From contig JBOFLF010000017.1 in assembly GCA_051657715.1 (NCBI GenBank), forward strand, positions 1 to 64,000: a DNA stretch of 64,000 bases. The letters are read 5' to 3'. Of the stretch, positions 1 to 7,703 are shown piece after piece. Position 1 is the stretch's first letter. Every line of letters starts with the position of its first letter. Origin of the DNA: JBOFBH01 sp051657715. GTDB lineage: Bacteria > Actinomycetota > Actinomycetes > Actinomycetales > Angustibacteraceae. A model generated the notes under the pieces. The model saw only the letters and a list, made by a program, of their open reading frames with translations. It made no database searches and was not told the origin of the DNA. The position numbers and the translations under genes were made by a program.

Positions 1-43
1 CCCCGAGGCCGGTCCGCTCGACGAGTCAGCGGGTTGGGCCACG

Positions 44-1135
44 TCATGCCTTCTGCGGGTCGACCTTGATCTTGATCTCGGTCTCGCCGCCGGGCTTGGC
101 ACCGTTGCTGTCGGAGGCCACGGTGAAGTTCGCCGCGTCCTCCCCCTGGTGCGTGAAGGTCGTCGTCTCGCCACCGGTCGTCACCGTAATGACGGTCTTG
201 CCATTGTCGTCGTTGGCGTGGTTCACGTGCTGACCACCGCCGTCACCGCTCCCATGACTGTGCGGGTGGTGGTGGCTGTTGTGGCCATCGCCGCCACCAC
301 CGCCACTGGAAGACCCGCCGGAACCAGACCCACCGCCGTCGGCCAAAGCCGCGGGTTGGTAAGACGGATTCGTCGGCTGCCAGGTCAGGTTCTGCCCATT
401 GCTGGACGGCGCGGATGCGTACGACGGGTTCGACGAGTAGTTCGGGTTCTGCGCATACGTCTGAGTCGGCGTATACGACTGCTGAGCAGGTGCGTATGAC
501 TGCTGGGTCGGTGTTTGCGCAATCTGACCATAGCCATTGGCGGCAGTGTTGACACCCATACCCTGGAGGGAGGACGTCATCTCGCCTACGCCGGAGGCGA
601 TGGTGGACATGGATTGTGCGGCGTTCTGGCCGCTGAATAAACCCATGATGCCCTGGAGCGTCTTCATCAGCCCACCCATGATCCCCGACACCGAGTGAGC
701 TAAACCCTTCGCGGCCGGTTGGGTGAATTGGTTGGAGCCCAGGCTTGCCACGGTCGGGTTCGTTGTGTGCGCCGCTTGGTCGAGAGCGCTCTGGCCTTGC
801 CCGAGGCCATGGGCGGTGTGATTGATGATTTTTTCTAGAACCAAGAACTGGCGACTCAGAGTTTCAACATTCTCTAAAGCCTTCAGCAGCGTCTTCTCAG
901 ATGCCGTGGCGGCTTGACCCTTGGAGAAAAGCTTGGCCAACTTCACACTGTTCTCGTGGAACTGGGCGAGGTGTTGAACCGCCGCCTGGTGCTGCTGAGC
1001 ATGCTGCTGCGCCTGCTGCTCCCGTAGCAGTTGTGGATTGGCGGCGATGATCTGCATCAAGACCTTCTGCCAGAAACCATTGCTCCAAAAGTTGAGCGCT
1101 TGATGTGGGGCTGGGGGCCAAGGTGACGCCGTCAT
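44..1135 (-). CDS. unrecognised T7SS-linked protein, helical N-terminus, Gly/His-rich tail
   Basis: A 363-residue protein that I do not recognise. The first ~110 residues are predicted helical and Gln/Ala/His-rich, with an aromatic stretch NFWSNGFW near the start. The middle (about 130-200) is Gly/Ser/Met-rich, followed by Tyr/Pro/Gln repeats (YAPAQQSY-like units), a poly-Gly stretch and a His-rich segment (HNSHHHPHSHG). The last ~60 residues are Thr/Gly/Glu-rich and look like beta structure. There is no signal peptide or clear membrane helix. It starts 2 bp after the stop of the upstream 169-residue gene, so the two are probably translationally coupled. Position downstream of eccB on the same strand suggests a secreted substrate or accessory protein of the type VII system; this is inference from context only. 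Confidence 0.6.
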   Translation of the reverse strand: MTASPWPPAPHQALNFWSNGFWQKVLMQIIAANPQLLREQQAQQHAQQHQAAVQHLAQFHENSVKLAKLFSKGQAATASEKTLLKALENVETLSRQFLVLEKIINHTAHGLGQGQSALDQAAHTTNPTVASLGSNQFTQPAAKGLAHSVSGIMGGLMKTLQGIMGLFSGQNAAQSMSTIASGVGEMTSSLQGMGVNTAANGYGQIAQTPTQQSYAPAQQSYTPTQTYAQNPNYSSNPSYASAPSSNGQNLTWQPTNPSYQPAALADGGGSGSGGSSSGGGGGDGHNSHHHPHSHGSGDGGGQHVNHANDDNGKTVITVTTGGETTTFTHQGEDAANFTVASDSNGAKPGGETEIKIKVDPQKA

Positions 1136-1137
1136 GA

Positions 1138-1647
1138 TCAGACCGCCGTTCCCGAGCTGTGACTCCCGCCCAGAAGAGCCTGGGTAACGCCATTAATATC
1201 GCTGCTGTGCTGCTCGTCACCGTTCCTGAGATTACGAGCAGATTGCGCAACACGTTCTTTGTGCTGGTTGAGCACCTGCATCGCCATGAAAAACGCCGAC
1301 GCCAGCTGCATGAAGTTCTGCATCACCAGTTGAAATACCGGCTGCCCGATCTGCCCGTAGGGACCGGAGTTCGGTTTCAACCCAGCCCATCGAGTAAGAG
1401 TGCCCATGAAGGAGGCGTAGGCGTCGTTCATCAGGGAGTCGAGAAGCCTCAGGATCTCCTCGGGATGCGCCTCTACCGTCGAGCCGTCCGAATTCGAGGG
1501 CTGCGGGCGTGGGTCTCGGACGTTGTGCAGCAGCGCCCAGTCCTGCCACGACATAGGAGGGTTGGACGATGAGGACGAGTTGGCGGCAGCGTGGACTGCT
1601 TGGTACATCGCGTAATCGTCCCCTGCGCCTTGTGGGGCTACGGGCAT
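1138..1647 (-). CDS. unrecognised T7SS-linked protein (169 aa)
   Basis: A 169-residue protein of unknown family. The N-terminus is Ser/Asn/Pro-rich, the middle carries a helical stretch containing WAGLKPNSGPYG, and the region around residues 105-140 is a Met/Ala/Phe-rich amphipathic or hydrophobic helix (QLASAFFMAMQVLNQH), followed by a polar tail. The start is an ATG with a GGAGG Shine-Dalgarno about 8 nt upstream. It lies 138 bp downstream of eccB on the same strand and 2 bp upstream of the 363-residue gene, so the three may form one transcript. The paired helical design recalls WXG100/Esp-type substrates, but no family signature is visible. Confidence 0.6.
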   Translation of the reverse strand: MPVAPQGAGDDYAMYQAVHAAANSSSSSNPPMSWQDWALLHNVRDPRPQPSNSDGSTVEAHPEEILRLLDSLMNDAYASFMGTLTRWAGLKPNSGPYGQIGQPVFQLVMQNFMQLASAFFMAMQVLNQHKERVAQSARNLRNGDEQHSSDINGVTQALLGGSHSSGTAV

Positions 1648-1785
1648 GTGTGACCTCCACCGGAAAAGTGTCTAACCCGACCTCGATCATGAAGGTAGAG
1701 CCGCGGTCACACCCGGTGCAGAGGACAACGACCCTGGGCCACCGGGCCGAACGACCCACAGCCGTCTAGGTCGACCCGACTGGGC

Positions 1786-3366
1786 CTACGGCGACGCGCC
1801 GGGAGACGACCGTTCGGGAGATGCCGCTGCTGGTGATGCTCCTGGCGCGGAACCTCCCGGCGGGGGGGCGGCGACCACCGCGGTGGCGGCCTGCCGGTCC
1901 AGCGCCGGGCCGGTGCCGAGCAGGTCGACCAGCACCGACGGCACCACCTGCGGGCGCACCCCGCCGAACCCGAGCGCCGTCTGCGCCTCCGTGCTGGTCA
2001 CCGCGAACCGCTGGCCTTGGTCGGTGACCAGGTACACCGGCCCGTTGGCGCGCTGCGCCGGCGCCGACCGCACCAGCGCGCCGCGGCCCGGGGTGATCAC
2101 CACCGTGTCCGCCAGCACGCCGCTGCCGCCGGACTCGCCCCCACCGCCCGCGGAGCCACCCGCACCGCCACCGCCAAGGGGTGCGATCGCGACCGGCCGA
2201 CCACCCGGCGTCGTCGGCGTCGCGCCGAAGCCGACGCTGACGGTCATCGCCGGCACCTCGGAGCGGAAACCCTCCGGGGTCGCGCACACCACCACGTCCG
2301 TACCGGTTTGGTAGATCAACGGCTCCGGAGCCGTCGACGGGTAGGAGCCCGGGTCCAGGTCCGTGGCGGACACCTTCGCCGTGGCCCGCTGCGCCGGTGT
2401 GATCGGCACCTCCGCGACCGCCGTCCCCCTCGGGTACGCCGTGCGGCTGGCCGGGTCGCCGAGCACCAGTCGGGCCTGGATCACCGACAACGGCGACAGG
2501 CCGTCCCGCTGCACCAGCAGGTACCGCCCGGTCGACGAGCCCGCGATCTTCTCCACCACCACCTGCCCCACCCGCAGGTCCGCCCCGTCGACGGCGGAAC
2601 TCGACTCACCGCGGCCTGTGACCTTCGGGTAGCGCAGGTCCGGACCGGCCGGCACCGTGCCCAACCAGCCCGGGGACACCACCGTCCTCGGCGCCTCACC
2701 CAGGTCCAAGCTGCGCAGCACCGCGGTGGCGTTGCGTTCGCGCACCCGGAACCGCCGCCCGTCGGTGACCACCCAGATCGCCCCCTGCGACTGCACCACC
2801 AGGCCCGCACCCTTGCCGAGGTCGAACCTCTCGCTGGCCCACTGAGCCGGGCCGACCAGCAGGGTCAGCCGGGGCGTCTGCGCCGGGCCGGCGAGGCTGG
2901 ACGACGTCGAGCACGCCGTCCACGGGTCGTTCACCAGGCCCTTCGCCGACGGCAACGAGTCCGGCGCGCCCGGGATGCCGACCGCCGGCCCGCGCGGCAC
3001 CTCGGACAGCGAGTTCCGGGAGATCCGCACCAGCGTCCCCTTGGTGCCGGTGATCAGCCTGGCGGACGCGTAGTTCACCACCGGGCGCAGCAGGCCGTCG
3101 GAGTCGCGGATGTACCGCGCGCCGCTCTCCTTCTCCACCAGGATCGCGGCCTCTCGCTGCCACGCCTTCGAGCCGCCCTTGCGGAACAACCCGTAGATGC
3201 CGAAGCCCGCCATGATCAGCAGCAGCGCAATCGACCCGACGATCAGCGCGATCACTGCGCGACGCGTGGGTGACTGTGGGTGGTTGGCGTCCCCGAGCAG
3301 GATCGCGGACACCGTGCGGCGACGCAGGAACTGGTACGCCTGGATCTGGTCTCGCCGAGACCACAC
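1786..3366 (-). CDS. eccB: type VII secretion protein EccB
   Basis: EccB is a core membrane component of the ESX translocon, with one transmembrane helix and a large extracytoplasmic domain. The sequence has the family opening WSRRDQIQAYQFLRRR, one hydrophobic helix at about residues 36-58, then the conserved periplasmic core. The tail is Gly/Ser/Pro-rich. I chose the GTG at 3366 because the opening motif follows it directly and a GGAGGG lies 7 nt upstream; an upstream ATG at 3432 would add 22 residues not typical of the family. At about 526 residues the length fits EccB proteins. It is divergent from eccE, 95 bp apart, suggesting a shared bidirectional promoter. Confidence 0.93.
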   Translation of the reverse strand: MWSRRDQIQAYQFLRRRTVSAILLGDANHPQSPTRRAVIALIVGSIALLLIMAGFGIYGLFRKGGSKAWQREAAILVEKESGARYIRDSDGLLRPVVNYASARLITGTKGTLVRISRNSLSEVPRGPAVGIPGAPDSLPSAKGLVNDPWTACSTSSSLAGPAQTPRLTLLVGPAQWASERFDLGKGAGLVVQSQGAIWVVTDGRRFRVRERNATAVLRSLDLGEAPRTVVSPGWLGTVPAGPDLRYPKVTGRGESSSAVDGADLRVGQVVVEKIAGSSTGRYLLVQRDGLSPLSVIQARLVLGDPASRTAYPRGTAVAEVPITPAQRATAKVSATDLDPGSYPSTAPEPLIYQTGTDVVVCATPEGFRSEVPAMTVSVGFGATPTTPGGRPVAIAPLGGGGAGGSAGGGGESGGSGVLADTVVITPGRGALVRSAPAQRANGPVYLVTDQGQRFAVTSTEAQTALGFGGVRPQVVPSVLVDLLGTGPALDRQAATAVVAAPPPGGSAPGASPAAASPERSSPGASP

Positions 3367-3461
3367 AGCGGCTCCCTCCGGTCTGGTGACGGCCTGCCCC
3401 CCGGTCGCGGCACAGGCTACGCTGCGGCGCAAACCCGCACCGGACCGATCTCGGAGGATTC

Positions 3462-4892
3462 ATGGTCACCACGGCGTCGGGCGGTGGCCCAACGCCGCCG
3501 ACCGGGTCGTTCGCGACCTCAGCGCCGTGGTCGCCCGGATCCGGATCGACGGCACCTGGTGCTATAGCACCTGCCTCGGCGATCCCGCCGCCGACCGGCC
3601 CGACCAGAGGCGGCCCCGCGTCCGTGGGGCACCCAGCTGATGGCGCCGACCCCATCCCGGACGGCCGGCCCAACCGAAGCCGGCTGCGGGCCGACCTGCC
3701 TGGCCGCCTCCTGGGCGTCCGGCCGATCCAGCTGATGGTGTGGCAGGCAGCCGTGCTGGTCGCCGTCGCGACTTGGCCCGGACCGTCGTGGGCGCGGGTG
3801 GCCGGGCTGGTCCTGCTGGCCACCACCACGGTGCTCTTGCTGGCCCGGTGGCGTGGCACCTGGTTGTTCGTGTGGCTGGGAGTTCGGGCGCGGTACCGGC
3901 GACGGGCCCGCACCCACCACGCAGCCGGCATGGCGACACCGGGCGGTCACACACCTGGAGCCGCTGGCACCGGCGAGAGCGTCGAGTCCGTGGAGGACCG
4001 GGCCGGGGTGCGCTACGGGCTGATCGCCGTCGACGACGGGTGGGTCTCGGTGCTCGCGGTGGAGCCGGTGCCGACCGGGGCGGTCACGGTCGGCGGACCA
4101 GCGCAGTCGATCCACCGGGACCAGCAGGGGATGCTGCCGCTGCAAGCCCTCGCCGACGTCTTCGCCGACCGCGACATCCGGCTCGCATCGGCGCAGCTGG
4201 TCACCTCCACCGTCCCAGCACCGTCCCCGCACGTCGACCCGCGCTCTCCGCTCGCCGTCTCCTACCAGGAGTTGTGCGGTGGCTCCCCGGTCGACTCCGC
4301 CATCGGACCGGTGGTCGCCCACCGGTCCGCCTGGGTCGCGCTGCGGCTGAACCCGCAGCAGTGCCGGAGCGCGATCGAGGCCCGCGGCGGCGGGGTCGAC
4401 GGGGCGCACCGAGCGCTGATCAGCGTGACCGCCCGGCTCGCAGCGTCGCTGCAGGAGGGCGCCCGGGTCCGCCCGTTGAGCGCCGACGAGGTCCGCGCGG
4501 TGCTGGCGGCCACCGCCGGGCCGGACCCGTCGTCGGTGCAGGAGCACTGGCGCCACGTCACCGCCGGCGCCCGGGTCGAGGTGTGCTTCACCGTCGCGTC
4601 CTGGGGGTCGGCGGACCCTACGGAGCTGCTGACCGCGTTGACGACCGTCCCGACGCTGTCCACCACGACCAGCCTCGCGCTGAGCCCCGCGATGGGCTCG
4701 ACCAGCTCCGCGGCTCGTGGCGGGGTCGGCTGCCGGGTGACGATCCGGTTCGTCACCCTCGCCGAGGACCAGGCCCGCACCGAGCGGGCGATCATCGAGG
4801 TGGCCCGGCAGATCGGGGTCGCGCTGCGGCGCCTGGACGGCGAGCACGCGATCGGCCGGGACGACGTCCGGCCGCTCGGGGGTGTGCGGTGA
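3462..4892 (+). CDS. eccE: type VII secretion protein EccE
   Basis: EccE is the peripheral membrane component of the ESX complex. This 476-residue protein has a Pro/Ser/Gly-rich N-terminal extension of ~85 residues, then two adjacent hydrophobic segments (about residues 90-106 and 112-129) followed by a basic stretch and a long soluble domain containing VEDRAGVRYGLIAVDDGWVS, which matches the EccE layout. The ATG at 3462 is preceded by GGAGGA. The N-terminal extension is unusual in length and low in complexity. It is divergent from eccB and followed 40 bp later by the 240-residue gene on the same strand. Confidence 0.85.
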   Translation: MVTTASGGGPTPPTGSFATSAPWSPGSGSTAPGAIAPASAIPPPTGPTRGGPASVGHPADGADPIPDGRPNRSRLRADLPGRLLGVRPIQLMVWQAAVLVAVATWPGPSWARVAGLVLLATTTVLLLARWRGTWLFVWLGVRARYRRRARTHHAAGMATPGGHTPGAAGTGESVESVEDRAGVRYGLIAVDDGWVSVLAVEPVPTGAVTVGGPAQSIHRDQQGMLPLQALADVFADRDIRLASAQLVTSTVPAPSPHVDPRSPLAVSYQELCGGSPVDSAIGPVVAHRSAWVALRLNPQQCRSAIEARGGGVDGAHRALISVTARLAASLQEGARVRPLSADEVRAVLAATAGPDPSSVQEHWRHVTAGARVEVCFTVASWGSADPTELLTALTTVPTLSTTTSLALSPAMGSTSSAARGGVGCRVTIRFVTLAEDQARTERAIIEVARQIGVALRRLDGEHAIGRDDVRPLGGVR

Positions 4893-4932
4893 TCCAGCGG
4901 TACGCGATGATTCCGCCGCCGGGAGGTGCCCG

Positions 4933-5655
4933 GTGAGCCGGTTGCTGCGCAGTGGCCGCCACCTGTTGAAGTCCGCGCTGGTCAGCTCGCTCGAGGTGTC
5001 GCTGGACCGCGGCGGTCTGGTGCTCGGCCGGGACGACACGGGCGCGCCGGTTGCCCTGCCGCTGTTCGGGGACCGCCACCGCACCCTGGCCACGGTCTTG
5101 GACCAGCAGCTCGTCATGGTGCTCTGCTACCGGGCGCTCGCTCTGGGTGCGCGGTTGCGCATCCTCACCTTGCAGCCGGCGCCGTGGGTGCCGCTGCGTC
5201 GGCTCGGCGTGGACGACCCAACGGTGGTCGCGATCGGCACCCCGGAGTCCGTGGTCGTCGCGCCGAACCCGCCACGGGCGGACCGACCGTTGCTGGTCGT
5301 CGACGACGTCATGGCCGCCTCGGGCGGGTTGGAGCCGTCCGCCAGCGCTCGGGTCGAGGCGCTGGCGTGGCAGTGCTCACTGTCCATGCTCCCGGACCTG
5401 TCGATGCCGTATCTGCCCCGCGCCCGAGCAGCCGGCACCGTGGTCACCCGACGGCTGGATCCGGCCCAGGCGGTGGCCGCCGCGTCGTTCCTCACCCTGC
5501 CGAACGGTGCCGCCCTGCTCGGCGGGCTGGGGCCAGAGCAGGTGGCGGTGGTCGAGCGCAGCCGGGCCACGATCGTCGACCTCGCCCTGACGGACGCCGA
5601 GACCCAGCTCGTCGTCGCCGGCACCGGCTCAGCCGTCCTGGCACCGCCGATCTGA
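4933..5655 (+). CDS. unrecognised T7SS-linked soluble protein (240 aa)
   Basis: A 240-residue protein without a recognised domain. It has no transmembrane helix or signal peptide, and alternates predicted beta strands and helices (for example LEVSLDRGGLVLGRDD, RPLLVVDDVMAASGG). The GTG at 4933 is chosen because GGGAGG lies 7 nt upstream; the open frame extends further 5' but overlaps eccE without a better start. It begins 40 bp after eccE on the same strand, so co-transcription is likely, and its role is presumably in the T7SS. Composition is like its neighbours, with no sign of recent transfer. Confidence 0.7.
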   Translation: MSRLLRSGRHLLKSALVSSLEVSLDRGGLVLGRDDTGAPVALPLFGDRHRTLATVLDQQLVMVLCYRALALGARLRILTLQPAPWVPLRRLGVDDPTVVAIGTPESVVVAPNPPRADRPLLVVDDVMAASGGLEPSASARVEALAWQCSLSMLPDLSMPYLPRARAAGTVVTRRLDPAQAVAAASFLTLPNGAALLGGLGPEQVAVVERSRATIVDLALTDAETQLVVAGTGSAVLAPPI

Positions 5656-5738
5656 CCATGACCGGTCAGCGTGATAGCGCGGTGTTCATTGGTGAGAATG
5701 CTTGGCAAGCCATGAGCACCCGCCACAGTGAGCGCGCG

Positions 5739-5951
5739 TCAGGCAGCAGAGGTGATGCTGAGCGTGCCGCCGAGAGCGTGGGCGATGCGGGCGAGCATGA
5801 CTCCGCCCGGGGCCTGAGCTCCGTTTTCGATAGCGGAAATAACAGCTTGGCGAGTTCCGGCGCGCCGAGCCAGTTCGGTCTGAGAGAGCCGAGCGGCGGC
5901 GCGGGCGTTGTAGACGAGCCCCACGAGCTGTAGACGGGCTTCAGCCTCCAC
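5739..5951 (-). CDS. XRE-family HTH antitoxin-like protein (probably 5'-truncated)
   Basis: The 70-residue product contains a Cro/C1-type helix-turn-helix: LSQTELARRAGTRQAVISAI, followed by ENGAQAPGGVMLARIAHALG, typical of HigA-like or stand-alone XRE antitoxins. The first codon in the intact frame is a GTG at 5951 with no convincing Shine-Dalgarno. The 90 bp upstream encode what looks like the normal N-terminus of this family in another frame (see the adjacent remnant), so the gene is probably frameshifted. No toxin partner is seen on either side. It sits between eccE's operon and eccD, convergent with the former. Confidence 0.6.
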   Translation of the reverse strand: MEAEARLQLVGLVYNARAAARLSQTELARRAGTRQAVISAIENGAQAPGGVMLARIAHALGGTLSITSAA

Positions 5952-6044
5952 AGGCGCTCGCGTCGTATTCGACTCGCTCTGCTGGCGTCATCGCAGCTAA
6001 GGAGTCGTCCCGGGCCTGCTCCCACGAAGTGGTGATGGTTTCAT
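5952..6044 (-). pseudogene. out-of-frame N-terminus of the XRE antitoxin
   Basis: Read on the minus strand in a frame different from the HTH gene, this stretch encodes TSWEQARDDSLAAMTPAERV and then EYDASA, resembling the N-terminal arm of HigA-like antitoxins. Removing one base near 5954 would fuse it in frame to VEAEARLQL of the HTH protein. An ATG at 6044 with GAGGAAGG upstream is in the HTH frame but meets a stop after 15 codons. A pair of compensating indels in an old antitoxin gene is the simplest reading. Sequencing error is the alternative. Confidence 0.5.
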
Positions 6045-6073
6045 CGCTTCTGCCTTCCTCCCGACGCTGCTCG

Positions 6074-7468
6074 TCAGCCGGAGAGGGCGCGGATCCAGGC
6101 GTAGACCTCGAGGATCGCCCCGGCCAGCGGCAACAACGCCATCAGTGCGATGAACTCGACGATGTCGAGGAACCGGCCGGCGTAGGGGGCGGCTCCGCGA
6201 CGCGGCAGCAGCATCGTGGTCGCGAATCCCACCCCGGCGACCACCAGCACGACGGCGGCCCACAGCACCCGGCCGGCCGCCGTGGAGTTCAGCGTGCTGA
6301 CCGCGGCCACCCCGATCGTCCCGATCAGCCCGGACCCCAGCAGGATCGTCCGCTGGGTGCGGGACCGCGGCTGCCGGGACCGCAGCACCAGGGCGGCGCT
6401 GAGCGCGATCGCCAGCCACGTCGGCCACCGCCCACCTTGGTGCAGCAGGACCAGGGTGCACACCACCACCACACCGCAGACGGCGCCGAGCAGCGCCCGG
6501 AGCACCACGTCACCGGCGTGCGCCCGGTCCATCATGTCCTCGCCGGACGTCGGCACCTCGTCGCGGCGGAACTCGTCCATGTCGACCGGGACCGTGGGCA
6601 GCGGCAGCCGGGCCAACCGGACAGACAGCATCGGCAGCGCCGGCAGCGTCATCATGGCCGCCACCGCCGCCACCGCCGCCACCGACGCCGTCCGCGCTTC
6701 CCAGATGACCGTCCCGGTCCCCGCCGCCGCAGCGGCCAGACCCCCGATCGCCCCAGCACCGAACAGCGGCAGGTGATCGCCGACCAGCACCACCGCGAGC
6801 ACGCACAGCAGCACCGTCGTCGCACCGGCGACCGCCATCGAGCCGGCGTTGCCGGGCCAGACGTCGCCACGCAGGTCGACCGCGCGCGCGGCCCCCCACG
6901 CCCCGTACGGCACGGCGGAGATCCCGGCGAGCGCGCCGGCCACCGAGTCACCGCCGGCTCGGGACAGCCCGCCCGCGGTGAGCAGCAGCAGCACTGCGAT
7001 CACGACCGCGGTGATGATCGAGAAACCCCACGGCGAACCGGCCAGGGCCAGCGGGAGGACGCCGAGGGCGGCGGCGCACCCGGCGAACGCCAGCGACGTT
7101 CGCCGGGTGGTGATCGACGTCCACCGGTCGCCCCGGATGCCGGCGACCGCGATCGCGTCCACCACGTCGTCGAACAGCGCCGGTGGCAGCCGGGCGCTGC
7201 GCGGGGTCAGGTAGAGCACGTCGCCGTCGCCGATGTCGGACGCCGCTATGGAGCGGCCGGGCTCCAGCGGCATGCCGTCCAACCGGCCGAGCAGCCAGCC
7301 GCCGGCGGCACCACCGGACGCGCCGTCCTCGGCACCGACCAGGTCGACGGCCTGCAGCACCACCTCGGCGACGGTGGCCTGCAACGGCAGGGCTAGGTCC
7401 ACCCGGGTGTGTGGGGCCACGATGGTGACGCGACGAGGCTGGGTGGCGGTCGCTGGGTCGATCGTCAT
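6074..7468 (-). CDS. eccD: type VII secretion integral membrane protein EccD
   Basis: EccD forms the membrane channel scaffold of ESX systems. The 464-residue protein starts with a ubiquitin-like domain (about residues 10-90, beginning RRVTIVAPHTRVDLALP and ending near GDVLYLTPRSA), then about eleven hydrophobic helices from residue ~125 to the end, the canonical EccD topology. The ATG has GAGGAG 4 nt upstream. It is divergent from eccC with a 235-bp spacer. Length matches the family. This is one of the most secure calls in the locus. Confidence 0.92.
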   Translation of the reverse strand: MTIDPATATQPRRVTIVAPHTRVDLALPLQATVAEVVLQAVDLVGAEDGASGGAAGGWLLGRLDGMPLEPGRSIAASDIGDGDVLYLTPRSARLPPALFDDVVDAIAVAGIRGDRWTSITTRRTSLAFAGCAAALGVLPLALAGSPWGFSIITAVVIAVLLLLTAGGLSRAGGDSVAGALAGISAVPYGAWGAARAVDLRGDVWPGNAGSMAVAGATTVLLCVLAVVLVGDHLPLFGAGAIGGLAAAAAGTGTVIWEARTASVAAVAAVAAMMTLPALPMLSVRLARLPLPTVPVDMDEFRRDEVPTSGEDMMDRAHAGDVVLRALLGAVCGVVVVCTLVLLHQGGRWPTWLAIALSAALVLRSRQPRSRTQRTILLGSGLIGTIGVAAVSTLNSTAAGRVLWAAVVLVVAGVGFATTMLLPRRGAAPYAGRFLDIVEFIALMALLPLAGAILEVYAWIRALSG

Positions 7469-7703
7469 GGTGCTCCTCGTCCGCTGATCGCTCTACTGCT
7501 GCCTACTGCCTAACCCTCAACTACTGCCTGACTGCTCATCCTGCTCCTGCTAGATCCTGCTGGCTGGTCGGTCTACCCGCCGCGCGCGTCCGGTGTTCGC
7601 GCCCGACCGACCCGACCTCCTACGATGAGGAACCCTCGCGGGAGGTCGAAGGTCGAAACCGACCCACCGCCACCCTCGTCACCTCGTCCCGGGGAGATCC
7701 GCC
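7469..7703. promoter_or_regulatory. divergent eccD-eccC intergenic region with CTACTGCC repeats
   Basis: A 235-bp spacer between divergent eccD and eccC must contain both promoters. From 7491 to about 7562 it contains an irregular pyrimidine-rich repeat built on CTACTGC/CCTGCT units, for example CTACTGCTGCCTACTGCC. I see no clear -35/-10 pair. The repeat could be a regulator-binding array or slipped-strand sequence; its role is unknown. Confidence 0.4.

Noticed and set aside
2017..3273. 418-codon frame opposite eccB
   Set aside because: Arg/Pro-rich antisense shadow; eccB motifs on the other strand are clear.
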